Source: Pseudoclavibacter sp. RFBB5
GTDB taxonomy: Bacteria; Actinomycetota; Actinomycetes; Actinomycetales; Microbacteriaceae
Reading direction: 5' to 3'
NCBI RefSeq assembly: GCF_002931555.1
Contig: NZ_PSTZ01000003.1
Coordinates: forward strand, 124,001-188,000
Length of the DNA: 64,000 bases
Part shown: in pieces, positions 1 through 9,033 of the stretch
Layout: every line of letters begins with the position of its first letter
Numbering within the stretch: position 1 is the first letter of the stretch
Notes under the pieces: model-generated
What the model was told of the DNA's origin: nothing
Databases searched by the model: none
Seen by the model: only the letters and a program-made list of their open reading frames with translations
Made by a program: the position numbers and the translations under genes

Positions 1-353
1 ATGAAGCCCTGCCGGAGGAGCCTGACGGCGCTCGCGGGTCGGGGAGCCTCCGCGGTCAGATGCGCGTTGCGGTTCCGGATCGCCTGCACACCGAGCCACA
101 CGAGGTAGACGGCGCCGACGATCTTGATGATCGTGAACGCGAGCACCGACGACGCGACAAGCGCCCCCACGCCGAGGGCCACGGCAAGGACCGCCGGGAT
201 CATGCCGATCGCGTTGCCGACCACGCTCAGCACGCCCGCACGGCGACCGAGCGCGATCGACCTCCCGATGACGAAGAGCACGCTCGGTCCCGGGATCAGG
301 ATGAGCAGCACCGACGCGACAGCGAAGGCGAGCAGGCTTTCGAACGGGACCAT
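1..353 (-). CDS. LysE/RhtB-family amino acid exporter, N-terminal part (runs off the window)
   Basis: The reverse strand reads from an ATG at 353 without a stop to the window edge, about 117 codons. The protein begins MVPFESLLAFAVASVLL and continues with LILIPGPSVLFVIGRSIALG, the Pro-Gly-Pro signature of the LysE/RhtB exporter fold, followed by two more hydrophobic stretches (around residues 38-62 and 64-95). The family has about 200-210 residues and six helices, so roughly half is visible. These inner-membrane proteins export amino acids or small solutes by proton antiport; the substrate cannot be read from the sequence. It lies tail-to-head behind the MATE gene, and the 64 bp between them (354-416) hold no obvious terminator. 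Confidence 0.8.
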   Translation of the reverse strand, partial: MVPFESLLAFAVASVLLILIPGPSVLFVIGRSIALGRRAGVLSVVGNAIGMIPAVLAVALGVGALVASSVLAFTIIKIVGAVYLVWLGVQAIRNRNAHLTAEAPRPASAVRLLRQGF

Positions 354-416
354 GACGCGAACCTAGCGCCCGTCGCAGCGGCGCGCGAGCACTTCTCGCG
401 CTGTGGGCAGGAGAAG

Positions 417-1778
417 TTACCTGGCCGCCCCTGGCACCAGCCACTTCGTTCCGCGCTCGCGGGCGCCCAGCACAAGGGCGCGTGCGCCCATCGTGCCGAC
501 GGCGTAGGACGCCCAGAGCAGTCCGAGCCCCGCGGCTCCCTGCATCCCGAGCGGCAGCACGATCGCGACCCCTGCGACGAGCACGAGCAGCGGAGGGATG
601 CCGGCGAGGGCGAGATAGCGCACGTCGCCAGCCCCGATGAGGATGCCGTCGAGCACGTAGACGAATCCGGCGATCGGCGTGCCGGCGGCGAGGATGAGGA
701 GCCCGATGGGCAGGAGCGCCAAGACCGCCGGGTCGCTCGTGAACACGTACCCGAGCACCCACGCGAGGGCCGCGAAGACGACCGCGAGGATCACGCCGAA
801 CCAGAAGCCCCACTGCTTGAGGCGGCGAGAGATCGCCGTCACCTTCTTGATCTCGCCCGCGCCCAGCGCGTGGCCGACCATGGCCTGGCCGGCGATCGCC
901 AGCGCGTCGAGGGTGAACGCGATGAGGCTGTTGATCGAGAGCAGGATCTGCAGTGACGCGAGCTCCGCCACCCCCTGCTGGCCGGCTGCCCAGACCAGCA
1001 CCACGAGCGACGCGCGCAGCGTGAGGGTGCGGAGCACCATGAACGCGTTGGCCGAGAACACGATGCGCGGGTCGCCGATGCCGGGCCGCAGAGAGACGCC
1101 GAGCTCCCGGCCCGCCCGGATCGCGATGACGATGTAGACGATGGCCATGCCCCACTGCGCGATGACCGTGCCGATCGCCGAGCCTGCGATGCCCCAGCCG
1201 AAGCCGTAGATGAAGACCGCGTTGAGCGCCGCGTTGACGGCGAAGCCTGCGATGGCGACGACGAGCGGCACCTTCGTGTTCTGCAGCCCGCGCAGAAGGC
1301 CCATGGCGGCGATCACGAGCAGCATCGCCGGGAGGCCCCACAGGCTGAGCGACAGGTAGGTGTTCGCCGCCTCGATGACGCCGGGGTCGCTCGTGAAGAC
1401 GCCGACGAGGGGCGCGCTCAGCGGCAGGCCGACCACCAGGAGCACGAGGCCGCAGAAGGCTGCGAGCCACATCCCCTCGATGCCGGCGCGGATCGCCCCC
1501 GGCCGGTCGCCTGAGCCGAGCAGACGAGCCACGACGGGAGTCGTCGTATAGGCGAGGAAGACCATGATGCCGACGACCGTGTGCAGGATCGTCGCGGCGA
1601 CGCCGAGGCCGGCGAGGGCGGTGTCACCCAGGTGGCCGACGAGGGCCGTATCGGTGAGGAGGAAGAGCGGCTCCGCGACGAGTGCTCCGAACGCGGGCAC
1701 TGCGAGCGTCAGGATGCTCCGGTCGAGGGTGCGAGCGTCGGTGCGGTCACGCGGGGAGGGGCCGTCGGATGCGCGCAC
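417..1778 (-). CDS. MATE family efflux transporter (DinF-like)
   Basis: A 453-residue protein with about twelve hydrophobic segments and the MATE pattern near the N-terminus (ILTLAVPAFGALVAEPLFLL, then DTALVGHLG). MATE proteins extrude cationic drugs or metabolites by Na+ or H+ antiport in the cytoplasmic membrane; this one is closest in feel to the actinobacterial DinF branch. The open frame continues upstream to 2021 into the divergent M13 gene, but a GTG at 1778 is a better start: a -10-like box GACAAT (complement of 1785-1790) lies exactly 6 nt before it, the leaderless layout seen repeatedly in this window. Normal length and complete. Substrate unknown. Confidence 0.85.
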   Translation of the reverse strand: MRASDGPSPRDRTDARTLDRSILTLAVPAFGALVAEPLFLLTDTALVGHLGDTALAGLGVAATILHTVVGIMVFLAYTTTPVVARLLGSGDRPGAIRAGIEGMWLAAFCGLVLLVVGLPLSAPLVGVFTSDPGVIEAANTYLSLSLWGLPAMLLVIAAMGLLRGLQNTKVPLVVAIAGFAVNAALNAVFIYGFGWGIAGSAIGTVIAQWGMAIVYIVIAIRAGRELGVSLRPGIGDPRIVFSANAFMVLRTLTLRASLVVLVWAAGQQGVAELASLQILLSINSLIAFTLDALAIAGQAMVGHALGAGEIKKVTAISRRLKQWGFWFGVILAVVFAALAWVLGYVFTSDPAVLALLPIGLLILAAGTPIAGFVYVLDGILIGAGDVRYLALAGIPPLLVLVAGVAIVLPLGMQGAAGLGLLWASYAVGTMGARALVLGARERGTKWLVPGAAR

Positions 1779-1878
1779 CAGGTCATTGTCGCAGAGCGTC
1801 GGCAAGCCGACCGCGCTACCTGTTCGCCCTGAGATGATCCCAGCGTCAGTGTCGGTGGTGTGTCCTAGCCTGAGAGGC

Positions 1879-3891
1879 ATGTCACAGACGGACGACCTCG
1901 CCTCCACCGCTCCCGCATCCGAGCAGCTCCCCTCGGGCATCGACCTGGAGGCGCTCGACGCCTCGGTCCGCCCCGCCGACGACCTGTTCCGGCACACCAA
2001 CGGCAAGTGGATCGCCGCCACGGAAGTGCCCGCGTACCTGCCGGCCTACGGCAGCTTCATCCAGCTGCGCGAAGACGCCGAGAAGGCGGTCCTCGACATC
2101 CTCGAGAGCGGCAAGGACGCCGAGCCGGGTTCAGAGCTCCGCAAGGCCGCCGACGCCTACGCGGCGTTCATGGATGAGGAGAAGCTCGAGGCCCTCGGCT
2201 TCGACCCGGTCCGCCCCGACATCGACCGCGCCCTCGCCGCCTCCTCGATCAACGAGTTCCTCGCCGTGCTCGGCGACCTCGAGCGCACGGGCCTCGGCTC
2301 CTTCGTGTCGGCGTACGTCTACCCCGACCTCAAGTCGCCCGCCGAGTACGCCCTCTACTTCGAGCAGTCCGGCCTCGGCCTGCCGGATGAGAGCTACTAC
2401 CGCGAGGAGCAGTACGCGGAGATCCGCGAGCAGTACCGGGCGCACATCGCCCGCATGCTCGGCCTCGCCGGTCTCCCCGACGCGGAGGAGCGCGCCGCGC
2501 GGGTCTTCGCTCTCGAGACCGAGATCGCGGGGCTCCACTGGGACGTCGTGAAGTCGCGCGAAGCGGAACTCGCCTACAACCCGCGCACCTTCGACGAGCT
2601 CAGCGCCGCCTACTCCAACGTCGACTTCGCCGACTGGACGGGCCGCTGGGGTGCACCCGCCGGGGCCCTCGACCGCGTCATCGTGCGTCAGCCCGACTTC
2701 TTCGAGGGCGTTGCCGGCCTCCTCACCGAAGATCGCCTCGAGGCCTGGCGCGACTGGCTCGTCTGGGGCATCGCATCCCAGTACTCGGGCATCCTCGCCC
2801 CCTCGACCTCCGCAGCCAACTTCGAGTTCTACGGCAAGACCCTCCAGGGCACGCCGGAGCAGCGGGAGCGCTGGAAGCGCGGCACGGGCCACGCCGAAGG
2901 CAAGCTGCCGGAGGCCATCGGCAAGGCATATGTCGAGCGGCACTTCTCGCCGACCGCCAAGGCCAAGATGCTCGAACTCGTCGGGTACCTCACCGGCGCG
3001 TACCGCGCATCCATCACCGAACTCGAGTGGATGAGCCCGGAGACCCGTCAGCGCGCCCTCGAAAAGCTCGAGAAGTTCGTCACGAAGATCGGCTACCCCG
3101 ACCGGTGGCGCGACTACTCCGACCTCGAGATCAAGGACGACGACGTCGTCGGCAACTCGCGCCGCGCATCCGTCTACGAGGCCGCCTACGAGTTCGCGAA
3201 GCTCGGCACCCCCGTTCGCCGCGATGAGTGGATGATGCCACCGCAGACCGTCAACGCCTACTACTCGCCGGGCGAGAACGAGATCGTCTTCCCAGCCGCC
3301 ATCCTGCAGCTGCCGTTCTTCGACGAGCACCGTGACCCCGCCGCGAACTTCGGCGCGATCGGTGCCGTCATCGGCCACGAGATCGGGCACGGCTTCGACG
3401 ACCAGGGCTCGAAGTACGACGGAGACGGCCGCCTCGAGGACTGGTGGACCGCCGACGACCGCGTCGCGTTCGAGCAGCGCACGCGCGCCCTCATCGACCA
3501 GTACAACGAGCTCTCCCCGGAGGGCACCGAAGGGCAGAAGGTCAACGGCGAGCTCACGATCGGTGAGAACATCGGCGACCTCGGCGGACTCGGCATCGCC
3601 TGGAAGGCGTACCGCGCCTACCGCGCCCACGCTGGCTTCAGCCCAGACGACGAAGACACCATCGACGGCCTCACCGCCGCGCAGCGGTTCTTCCTCAGCT
3701 GGGCGCAAGCCTGGCAGCAGAAGGCTCGCCCCGAATACGCCAAGCTGCTGCTCGCCGTCGACCCGCACTCGCCGGCCGAATTCCGCTGCAACCAGATCGT
3801 GCGCAACGTGGATGCCTTCTACGACGCGTTCGACGTCACCGAGAACGACGCCCTCTGGCTCGCCCCGGAGGCACGCGTCACCATCTGGTAG
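1879..3891 (+). CDS. M13 family zinc metallopeptidase (neprilysin/PepO-like)
   Basis: 670 residues, normal for bacterial PepO-type enzymes. The zinc site HEIGH starts at His500 (H500, E501, H504), inside VIGHEIGHGFDDQG, and the third-ligand/Asp motif GENIGDLGG follows about 60 residues later. The N-terminal two thirds form the helical cap domain typical of the family. No signal peptide or membrane anchor is visible, so it is probably a cytoplasmic or non-classically exported oligopeptidase. The ATG at 1879 is preceded by TAGCCT (1866-1871) with 7 nt between, suggesting a leaderless transcript divergent from the MATE gene. The frame is open upstream to 1564, but that part overlaps MATE. A strong hairpin follows the stop. 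Confidence 0.93.
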   Translation: MSQTDDLASTAPASEQLPSGIDLEALDASVRPADDLFRHTNGKWIAATEVPAYLPAYGSFIQLREDAEKAVLDILESGKDAEPGSELRKAADAYAAFMDEEKLEALGFDPVRPDIDRALAASSINEFLAVLGDLERTGLGSFVSAYVYPDLKSPAEYALYFEQSGLGLPDESYYREEQYAEIREQYRAHIARMLGLAGLPDAEERAARVFALETEIAGLHWDVVKSREAELAYNPRTFDELSAAYSNVDFADWTGRWGAPAGALDRVIVRQPDFFEGVAGLLTEDRLEAWRDWLVWGIASQYSGILAPSTSAANFEFYGKTLQGTPEQRERWKRGTGHAEGKLPEAIGKAYVERHFSPTAKAKMLELVGYLTGAYRASITELEWMSPETRQRALEKLEKFVTKIGYPDRWRDYSDLEIKDDDVVGNSRRASVYEAAYEFAKLGTPVRRDEWMMPPQTVNAYYSPGENEIVFPAAILQLPFFDEHRDPAANFGAIGAVIGHEIGHGFDDQGSKYDGDGRLEDWWTADDRVAFEQRTRALIDQYNELSPEGTEGQKVNGELTIGENIGDLGGLGIAWKAYRAYRAHAGFSPDDEDTIDGLTAAQRFFLSWAQAWQQKARPEYAKLLLAVDPHSPAEFRCNQIVRNVDAFYDAFDVTENDALWLAPEARVTIW

Positions 3892-3919
3892 CAGGCCCAG
3901 GCGGCCCACGCCTCGACAA

Positions 3920-3963
3920 GGACACCCCTCGTGACGGAGCCGACTCCATCGCGAGGGGTGTCC
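3920..3963. terminator. Hairpin terminator after the M13 peptidase gene
   Basis: Perfect 12-bp inverted repeat GGACACCCCTCG (3920-3931) and CGAGGGGTGTCC (3952-3963) with a 20-nt loop, 28 bp after the M13 stop. The lipoprotein gene ends on the other strand at 3995, so the hairpin can serve both convergent transcripts. No U-tract, as is common in high-GC actinobacteria. Confidence 0.8.
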
Positions 3964-3994
3964 TCGTCCCAGCGCGTACCTCGCCGACGAGGAG

Positions 3995-4495
3995 TTACTC
4001 GACGCCGTTCGGCGTCCAGATGTCACCGACCTTCGACAGCATGACCAGCGCCCCGGAGCCCAGGTAGGTGGATGCGACAGCATCACCCGCGCACAGGTCC
4101 ACCGAGTCCGCCGCGTACACCGCCGACGAGGTGATGCGGTCTTCTGCATCACCGAAGAGCAGCGCGAACGAGCCGTCGGCGACGGGAAGCGTGCCATCGG
4201 CCAGCTCGAAGTTGCCCGCGTCGATGCCGGTGCTCTCGGCGAGCGTGTCGACCGTGTCAGCAGGGCAGGCGATGACGGCGCCAGTCGCACCGCCTGGCAG
4301 GAGCGCCCCGAAATCGAGCGTCCCACCCATCTCGTTCTCCGTCAGCGCGTCCGCAATCGCCGTGCCCGGCGCCTGCATCCCCTCATCAGGCGCGACGTCG
4401 CCATCCTGCCCGCCGCCCGCGCATCCGCTGAGCGCCAGCAGCGCAGTCAGGGCAGCGGCGGCAGTGAGCAGTTTCGAACGGTGATCGCGGAGCAT
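3995..4495 (-). CDS. Small secreted lipoprotein of unknown function
   Basis: 166 residues from the ATG at 4495 (a TTG at 4501 is also in frame). The N-terminus is basic (MLRDHRSK) followed by a hydrophobic stretch and the lipobox LSGC, so the mature protein should be lipid-anchored on the outer face of the membrane. After a Gly/Asp-rich linker the rest is a small soluble domain with two further cysteines (in AVIACPAD and VDLCAGD) that could form a disulphide. I do not recognise the domain. It stands alone, convergent with the M13 gene and 3' of hemA with about 400 bp between. Confidence 0.75.
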   Translation of the reverse strand: MLRDHRSKLLTAAAALTALLALSGCAGGGQDGDVAPDEGMQAPGTAIADALTENEMGGTLDFGALLPGGATGAVIACPADTVDTLAESTGIDAGNFELADGTLPVADGSFALLFGDAEDRITSSAVYAADSVDLCAGDAVASTYLGSGALVMLSKVGDIWTPNGVE

Positions 4496-4896
4496 TCGCA
4501 AGGGTTCCCATCGACGGAGCGTGCACCTGGCGGTCGGCTCGGAACGCTCGCCGCGGGTTCCGACGAGGCGCGGCGCCCGAGCTTGCCAGCGCCCGACGAT
4601 TGTCCCTCGCGAGTTCGAGGATGAGCGTCAGCCGGTCCGCGTGCCCGTGCATTCGGCGGTCGAGCCGCTGCACCCGTCATCTCGGTCGCCGGCCGCGCTT
4701 TCGGGCTGGCAGAGTCACCTCGTTGAGGGAAACTTCCCACAAGACAGAGAGTTCTCCATCCCGAGTCGCGGCCGAGGCCGGTATAGGCATGGCACCGGAA
4801 TGAAGACCGACGCGAGGACCGGGGCCTCGAGTCCGGGGAGGCCGAAGGGTCGCGGAACGGGTCACCCGAGCCAGGGCGCGGGCAGAGGCTTCGGTG
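4496..4896. other. 400-bp intergenic region between hemA and the lipoprotein gene
   Basis: No convincing gene: the open frames here are shadows with no start signal or recognisable product. It holds one copy of the 64-bp palindromic element (4701-4764), and a short inverted repeat CGGAAC/GTTCCG (4540-4545, 4557-4562) in the upstream region of the lipoprotein gene. Confidence 0.6.
4701..4764. repeat. 64-bp palindromic intergenic element, copy 1 (degenerate left arm)
   Basis: Ends TCGGGCTGG and CCATCCCGA; centre GGGAAACTTCCC at 4727-4738, exactly midway. The right arm (CTTCCCACAAGACAG...) closely follows the copies at 46060 and 56237, while the left arm has decayed. Lies 3' of hemA. Confidence 0.8.
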
Positions 4897-6234
4897 CTAG
4901 GACGTGTGGACGGGGCACTCGAGGGCCCCATCGTCTTCCGCGTCGACGACGCGGGGAAGCGGCGTCGGGAGAGCTGGTGCTGCGGGCGTCTTCGGGGCTG
5001 CGCGCTCGACGGTTATGCCGAACAGCAGCTCGATGGCGTCGAGGTACTCGTCGCCGCGGCCGGCACGGGCGAGCTCCTTGGCGCGCACTGACGGGCTGTG
5101 CAGGAGCGTGTTCGCGAGGCGACGCAGGGCGGCTTCGGCGACCCCGGCATCGTCCTTGCTGGCAACGCGCTCGGTCTCTGCGCGTGCGATGTCGGTGATG
5201 TGCGAGCGGAGCGCGGCGATGCCCTCGGCAACGCTCGTCTCGGCCTGCTGCTCGACGAACTCGCTGGCGGCGCGCGAGACGATGCAGCGGGCTTCATCTG
5301 CTGCGCCGAGCTCCTCGAGGGGAGCGTGGATGCGGATGGTCTCGAGGTCGAGCACCGAGACGCCGTCGAGGCGCCCGACGGCCGGGTCGACGTTTCGGGG
5401 CATGCCGAGGTCGATGATGAGCGTCGACTCGGCGCAGCCGGGCGCGAGGCGGGCTCCGAGCATGAGGTCGTAGTCGATGACCACCGTGTCGGCAGTTGAG
5501 CAGGTGACGACGAGGTCGGCGTTCGACAGGTACTCGGGGAGGTTCTCGCGGTCGATGACGAAGACCCCGTCTCGCTCCGCGAACTTGTGGGCGCGGTTCG
5601 AGGGGGAGTAGACACCGACGCGCGTGACGCCGCGGTCCTGGAGCGCCTTCAAGGAGGCGGCGGCGTACGAGCCGGTGCCGACCAGCACAACCTGCGCTGT
5701 GCTCCAGTCAGCGATCTGAGACGCCGCGAGCTCGAGGGAGAGGCGAACCAGCGAACGGCCGGCGCTCTGCAGCTTCGTGCCCGACTTGATGCCGCGTGAC
5801 GTGGTGGACGCCGACTGGAAGAGGCGCTCGAGCTGGGAGGTCGACATTCCGGCGGCGCGCGACTCCTCGAGCGCTCGGCGAACCTGGCCGGAGATCTCGC
5901 CCTCGCCGACGACGACGGATTCGAGGCCGCTCGAGACTGCGAAGAGGTACTCGGGCACCTGGGTGTCGTGGATGACGGCCATGTTGGCGCGGAGCGTCTC
6001 GACCGAGACGTCGAGTGCCGATGCGATGGTCGGCATGAGCTCCGGGGCGACGGGCTTGGCCGTGTCGATGTCGAGGTAGATCTCGAAGCGGTTGCAGGTG
6101 GCCAGCACGATGGCTCCGTCGACACCGGGGGCGCCGCGGAGCGCGGACTCTAGTTCGCCGTCCTCGCGGGCCGCGAGCTTTTCAAGAACTGGGAAGCTCG
6201 CGGTGCGGTGATTGGCACTCAGACACAGCAACAC
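4897..6234 (-). CDS. hemA: Glutamyl-tRNA reductase
   Basis: First committed step of the C5 pathway: NADPH-dependent reduction of glutamyl-tRNA(Glu) to glutamate-1-semialdehyde, passed to HemL (also in this locus). 445 residues. The catalytic cysteine is C47 in LATCNRFEIY; the GEGEISGQVRRAL segment of the N-terminal domain, the NADPH-binding domain (VVLVGTGSYAAASLKAL) and the C-terminal dimerisation helices are all present. The start is a GTG at 6234 with TACAAT (complement of 6243-6248) 8 nt before it, so the message is probably leaderless or nearly so. Divergent from hemE. The last 70 residues are variable and Ala/Pro-rich. Confidence 0.95.
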   Translation of the reverse strand: MLLCLSANHRTASFPVLEKLAAREDGELESALRGAPGVDGAIVLATCNRFEIYLDIDTAKPVAPELMPTIASALDVSVETLRANMAVIHDTQVPEYLFAVSSGLESVVVGEGEISGQVRRALEESRAAGMSTSQLERLFQSASTTSRGIKSGTKLQSAGRSLVRLSLELAASQIADWSTAQVVLVGTGSYAAASLKALQDRGVTRVGVYSPSNRAHKFAERDGVFVIDRENLPEYLSNADLVVTCSTADTVVIDYDLMLGARLAPGCAESTLIIDLGMPRNVDPAVGRLDGVSVLDLETIRIHAPLEELGAADEARCIVSRAASEFVEQQAETSVAEGIAALRSHITDIARAETERVASKDDAGVAEAALRRLANTLLHSPSVRAKELARAGRGDEYLDAIELLFGITVERAAPKTPAAPALPTPLPRVVDAEDDGALECPVHTS

Positions 6235-6375
6235 GATTACTTATTGTAGAAGTTCTTGGCGCATCCGCTTCTGAGCCATACCTTCCCTTAATCTGCTTGC
6301 GGTCCGGGAATAGGTCGAGATGCGCGCGGTGGCAGGCTGTGCTCCCCGCTCGAGTGCCGGGTAGAGAATGGTGTG
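6235..6375. promoter_or_regulatory. Divergent hemA/hemE promoter region
   Basis: 140 bp between the two start codons. On the minus strand TACAAT (6248-6243) sits 8 nt before the hemA GTG; on the plus strand GAGAAT (6364-6369) sits 6 nt before a GTG at 6376. Both fit actinobacterial -10 boxes driving leaderless mRNAs. No recognisable operator was seen between them. Confidence 0.45.
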
Positions 6376-7509
6376 GTGACCGAGACAGCTCCCGCACCCC
6401 TGCCACTCAGCGATTCGCACCCCCTCTCTTCCGGCCTCACGGCCGACGCGCCGCTCATCCGGGCTGCACGCGGCGAGCGCCCCGAGACGCTGCCGGTGTG
6501 GTTCATGCGGCAGGCGGGGCGTTCGCTGCCGGAGTACCGCGAGCTGCGCACGGGGATCGAGATGCTCGATTCCTGCCTCCGCCCGGAGCTCGCCGCGGAG
6601 ATCACGCTGCAGCCCGTGCGCAGGCACGGTGTCGACGCGGCGGTCTTCTTCAGCGACATCGTGGTGCCGCTCAAGCTCATCGGCGAGGCCGTCGACATCG
6701 TGCCGGGCACGGGCCCGGTCTTCGAGAACCCGGTGCGGACCTCGAAGGAGGCGCACGAGTTCGCGGCCCGCGTTCGGGAGCGCATCAGTCCCGAGCTGTT
6801 CGCTCCCATCTCGGAGGCGGTGTCCCTGACGGTCGCGGAACTCGGCGCGACCCCGCTCATCGGCTTCGCGGGCGCCCCGTTCACGGTCGCCGCGTACGTG
6901 GTCGAGGGCGGCCCGTCGAAGGACCATCTCCGCACGCGCACCCTCATGCAGGCGGACCCCGAGGCGTGGGCTGACCTCTCCGGCGCGATCGCCGAGCTCT
7001 CCGCCGCCTTCCTGGAGGCGCAGGTACGGGCTGGCGCGAGCATAGTGCAGCTGTTCGACTCCTGGGCGGGATCGCTGAGCCGCGACCGGTACCAGAGGTC
7101 GATCGCCGCCTCGAGCGGGCTCGCGCTCGAGCGCGTGAGAGCCTTGCGCACGCCCGCCGGTGAGCGTGTTCGCACCATCCACTTCGGCGTCGGCACGGCC
7201 GAGCTCCTGCCGGACATGCACGCGATCGGCGCCGACGTCATGGGTGTCGACGACCGCATCACTCTGGATGAGGCGTCGCGTCGCCTGGGCGGCAACGTGC
7301 CGCTGCAGGGCAATGTCGACCCAGCCGTGCTCGGCGCGGGTGACGCGGTGCTGCAGGCGCATGTGCGCGACGTGGTCCGACGCGGCAACTCCGCGCCAGC
7401 CCACATCCTCAACCTCGGCCACGGGGTCCCGCCTTCGGCCGACCCTGCCGTCCTGACCGGACTCGTGGAGTTCGCGCACTCGCTGCCGAATGGCGGTCGG
7501 GTCGAGTGA
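6376..7509 (+). CDS. hemE: Uroporphyrinogen-III decarboxylase
   Basis: Decarboxylates the four acetate side chains of uroporphyrinogen III to give coproporphyrinogen III in the cytosol. 377 residues. Family signatures are clear: PVWFMRQAGRSLPEYR near the N-terminus, GFAGAPFTVAAYVVEGG in the middle, and NLGHGVPPSADP near the C-terminus. Of two adjacent GTG codons (6373, 6376), the second is exactly 6 nt after the -10-like GAGAAT and is preferred. It heads the rightward haem operon, and its stop overlaps the GTG of the next gene by 4 nt (GTGA), implying translational coupling. Confidence 0.95.
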   Translation: MTETAPAPLPLSDSHPLSSGLTADAPLIRAARGERPETLPVWFMRQAGRSLPEYRELRTGIEMLDSCLRPELAAEITLQPVRRHGVDAAVFFSDIVVPLKLIGEAVDIVPGTGPVFENPVRTSKEAHEFAARVRERISPELFAPISEAVSLTVAELGATPLIGFAGAPFTVAAYVVEGGPSKDHLRTRTLMQADPEAWADLSGAIAELSAAFLEAQVRAGASIVQLFDSWAGSLSRDRYQRSIAASSGLALERVRALRTPAGERVRTIHFGVGTAELLPDMHAIGADVMGVDDRITLDEASRRLGGNVPLQGNVDPAVLGAGDAVLQAHVRDVVRRGNSAPAHILNLGHGVPPSADPAVLTGLVEFAHSLPNGGRVE

Positions 7510-8936
7510 ACCCGCGACACTCGGAGCAGCCCGAACTCCTCGTCGTCGGAGGGGGCATCGCCGGGATGCTCGCCGCGAGGCGAGCCGCGAGCCGCGGCGT
7601 CCGGGTGCTTCTGGTCGAGGCCGGAGACCAGCTCGGCGGAATGATCCGCCGTGCCCACCTCGGCGACCTGCCGATCGATATCGGCGCTGAGGCGTTCGCG
7701 ACGAAGGGTGGCGCCTTCGCGGCGCTCCTCCAGGAGCTCGGGATGCTCGACGACGTCGCCGAGCCGCGCGCGCTCGGATCCTGGGTGGTGACAGACGGCA
7801 CGGCCGCGCCCATGCCGGCGGGGGGACTTCTCGGGATTCCCGGCGAGGCGTCGCTGCTCGACGCCGAGGCTCGGGCGGCCGTGCACGCGGCGGTCGGAGA
7901 CGCAGGCATCGCCGAGCTCGAGCGCGATCGGCGGCTCGATCCGGAGATCGGTGCCGACGCGCGCAACCTCGAGGCGCTGGTCCTCGCCCGTATGGGGCCG
8001 ATCGTGCTGGGACGGCTCGTGGCGCCGGTCACTCGCGGCGTCTACTCGCTCGACCCTTCGGACCTCGACCACCGAGTGCTCGTCCCCGGCCTCGCCGATC
8101 GCCTCCTCGAGCACGGCTCGCTCGCAGGCGCCGTCGCCGCGCTGCGCAAGAGCGCGCCCCCGGGTGCTGCCGTGCGCACCGTCACAGGCGGGATGCACCG
8201 GGTCGTGGCGCTGCTCGAGCGCGAGCTCGCCGAGCTCGGCGTGGAGGTGCGCCTCGGCACGCGCGTCGTGGCCGTGCGGAAGCACGCGGGGCTGTCTTCC
8301 GGCGACGAGTCCTGGAGCGTGGAGCTCGAAGACGGGGCGAGCGTGCTGGTGCAGCGCATTCTGTCGACGGTCGCCGTCCCGACATCGGAGCCGGCGTCAC
8401 CGGGCGAACGCCCCGTGCCGGCCGAGGTCGTCGCCCTGCTCGTCCGCGCCCCGCAGCTCGATGCCCGACCGCGTGGAACCGGAGTGCTCGTCGGCGACCC
8501 GAGCACGAGCATCCGCGCGAAGGCGCTCACCCACGTCACCGCGAAGTGGGCCTGGCAGGAGGCGGCGGCAGGCGCGGGGATGCACGTGCTCCGCCTCTCG
8601 TACGGCCCCGAGGTGAGCGGGGGAGCCGAGCCGCTCACCGGTGGACTCGACGACGATCAGCTTCTCGCCCTCGCCTGCGCCGACGCCGGTCGCTTGCTCG
8701 GAACCGCCATCGCCGCCGACGATGTCGTGGCCATGGCGAGGCAGGTGTGGCATCTTCCACCTCCTGCGGCACGGCTCGGCCGCGCTGAGACGCTGCGCGG
8801 CGCACGCTCGGCGGCGGAGGCGTCGGTCGGTCTCGCGCTCGCGGGCACCTGGATCGACGGCACGGGGCTCGCGAGCGTCGTGCCCGGTGTGCTCCGTGCG
8901 GTCGACGGGCTGTTCCCCGCGGACGCACAGGCTTAG
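7506..8936 (+). CDS. hemY: FAD-dependent coproporphyrinogen III / protoporphyrinogen oxidase
   Basis: 476 residues. The N-terminal dinucleotide-binding motif LLVVGGGIAGMLAARRAASR and the FAD-interacting ETAG-like region (VEAGDQLGGMIRR) mark the HemG/HemY flavoprotein family. In actinobacteria using the coproporphyrin-dependent route this enzyme (CgoX) oxidises coproporphyrinogen III to coproporphyrin III with O2; the chdC gene downstream supports that reading over protoporphyrinogen oxidation. GTG start overlapping the hemE stop by 4 nt. The C-terminus (LASVVPGVLRAVDGLF) is the usual FAD-side helix. Symbol cgoX would be equally appropriate. Confidence 0.9.
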   Translation: MNPRHSEQPELLVVGGGIAGMLAARRAASRGVRVLLVEAGDQLGGMIRRAHLGDLPIDIGAEAFATKGGAFAALLQELGMLDDVAEPRALGSWVVTDGTAAPMPAGGLLGIPGEASLLDAEARAAVHAAVGDAGIAELERDRRLDPEIGADARNLEALVLARMGPIVLGRLVAPVTRGVYSLDPSDLDHRVLVPGLADRLLEHGSLAGAVAALRKSAPPGAAVRTVTGGMHRVVALLERELAELGVEVRLGTRVVAVRKHAGLSSGDESWSVELEDGASVLVQRILSTVAVPTSEPASPGERPVPAEVVALLVRAPQLDARPRGTGVLVGDPSTSIRAKALTHVTAKWAWQEAAAGAGMHVLRLSYGPEVSGGAEPLTGGLDDDQLLALACADAGRLLGTAIAADDVVAMARQVWHLPPPAARLGRAETLRGARSAAEASVGLALAGTWIDGTGLASVVPGVLRAVDGLFPADAQA

Positions 8937-9033
8937 CGCGAGTTGAGATGCCGAGCGGGGCTAGGCTTGATTCGTGGCTTCACAGCGCCCGATCGACCGG
9001 TCGCGGGCGCACCGGCGAACGATAGGAGTTTTC

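Noticed and set aside
60-956. Long plus-strand frame with charged, Arg/Asp/His-rich translation
   Set aside because: Antisense shadow of the LysE and MATE genes; composition is typical of the wrong strand in GC-rich coding DNA.
2131-4326. 731-codon minus-strand frame across the M13 gene
   Set aside because: Complement of a well-supported metallopeptidase with HExxH; the antisense translation has no recognisable domain.
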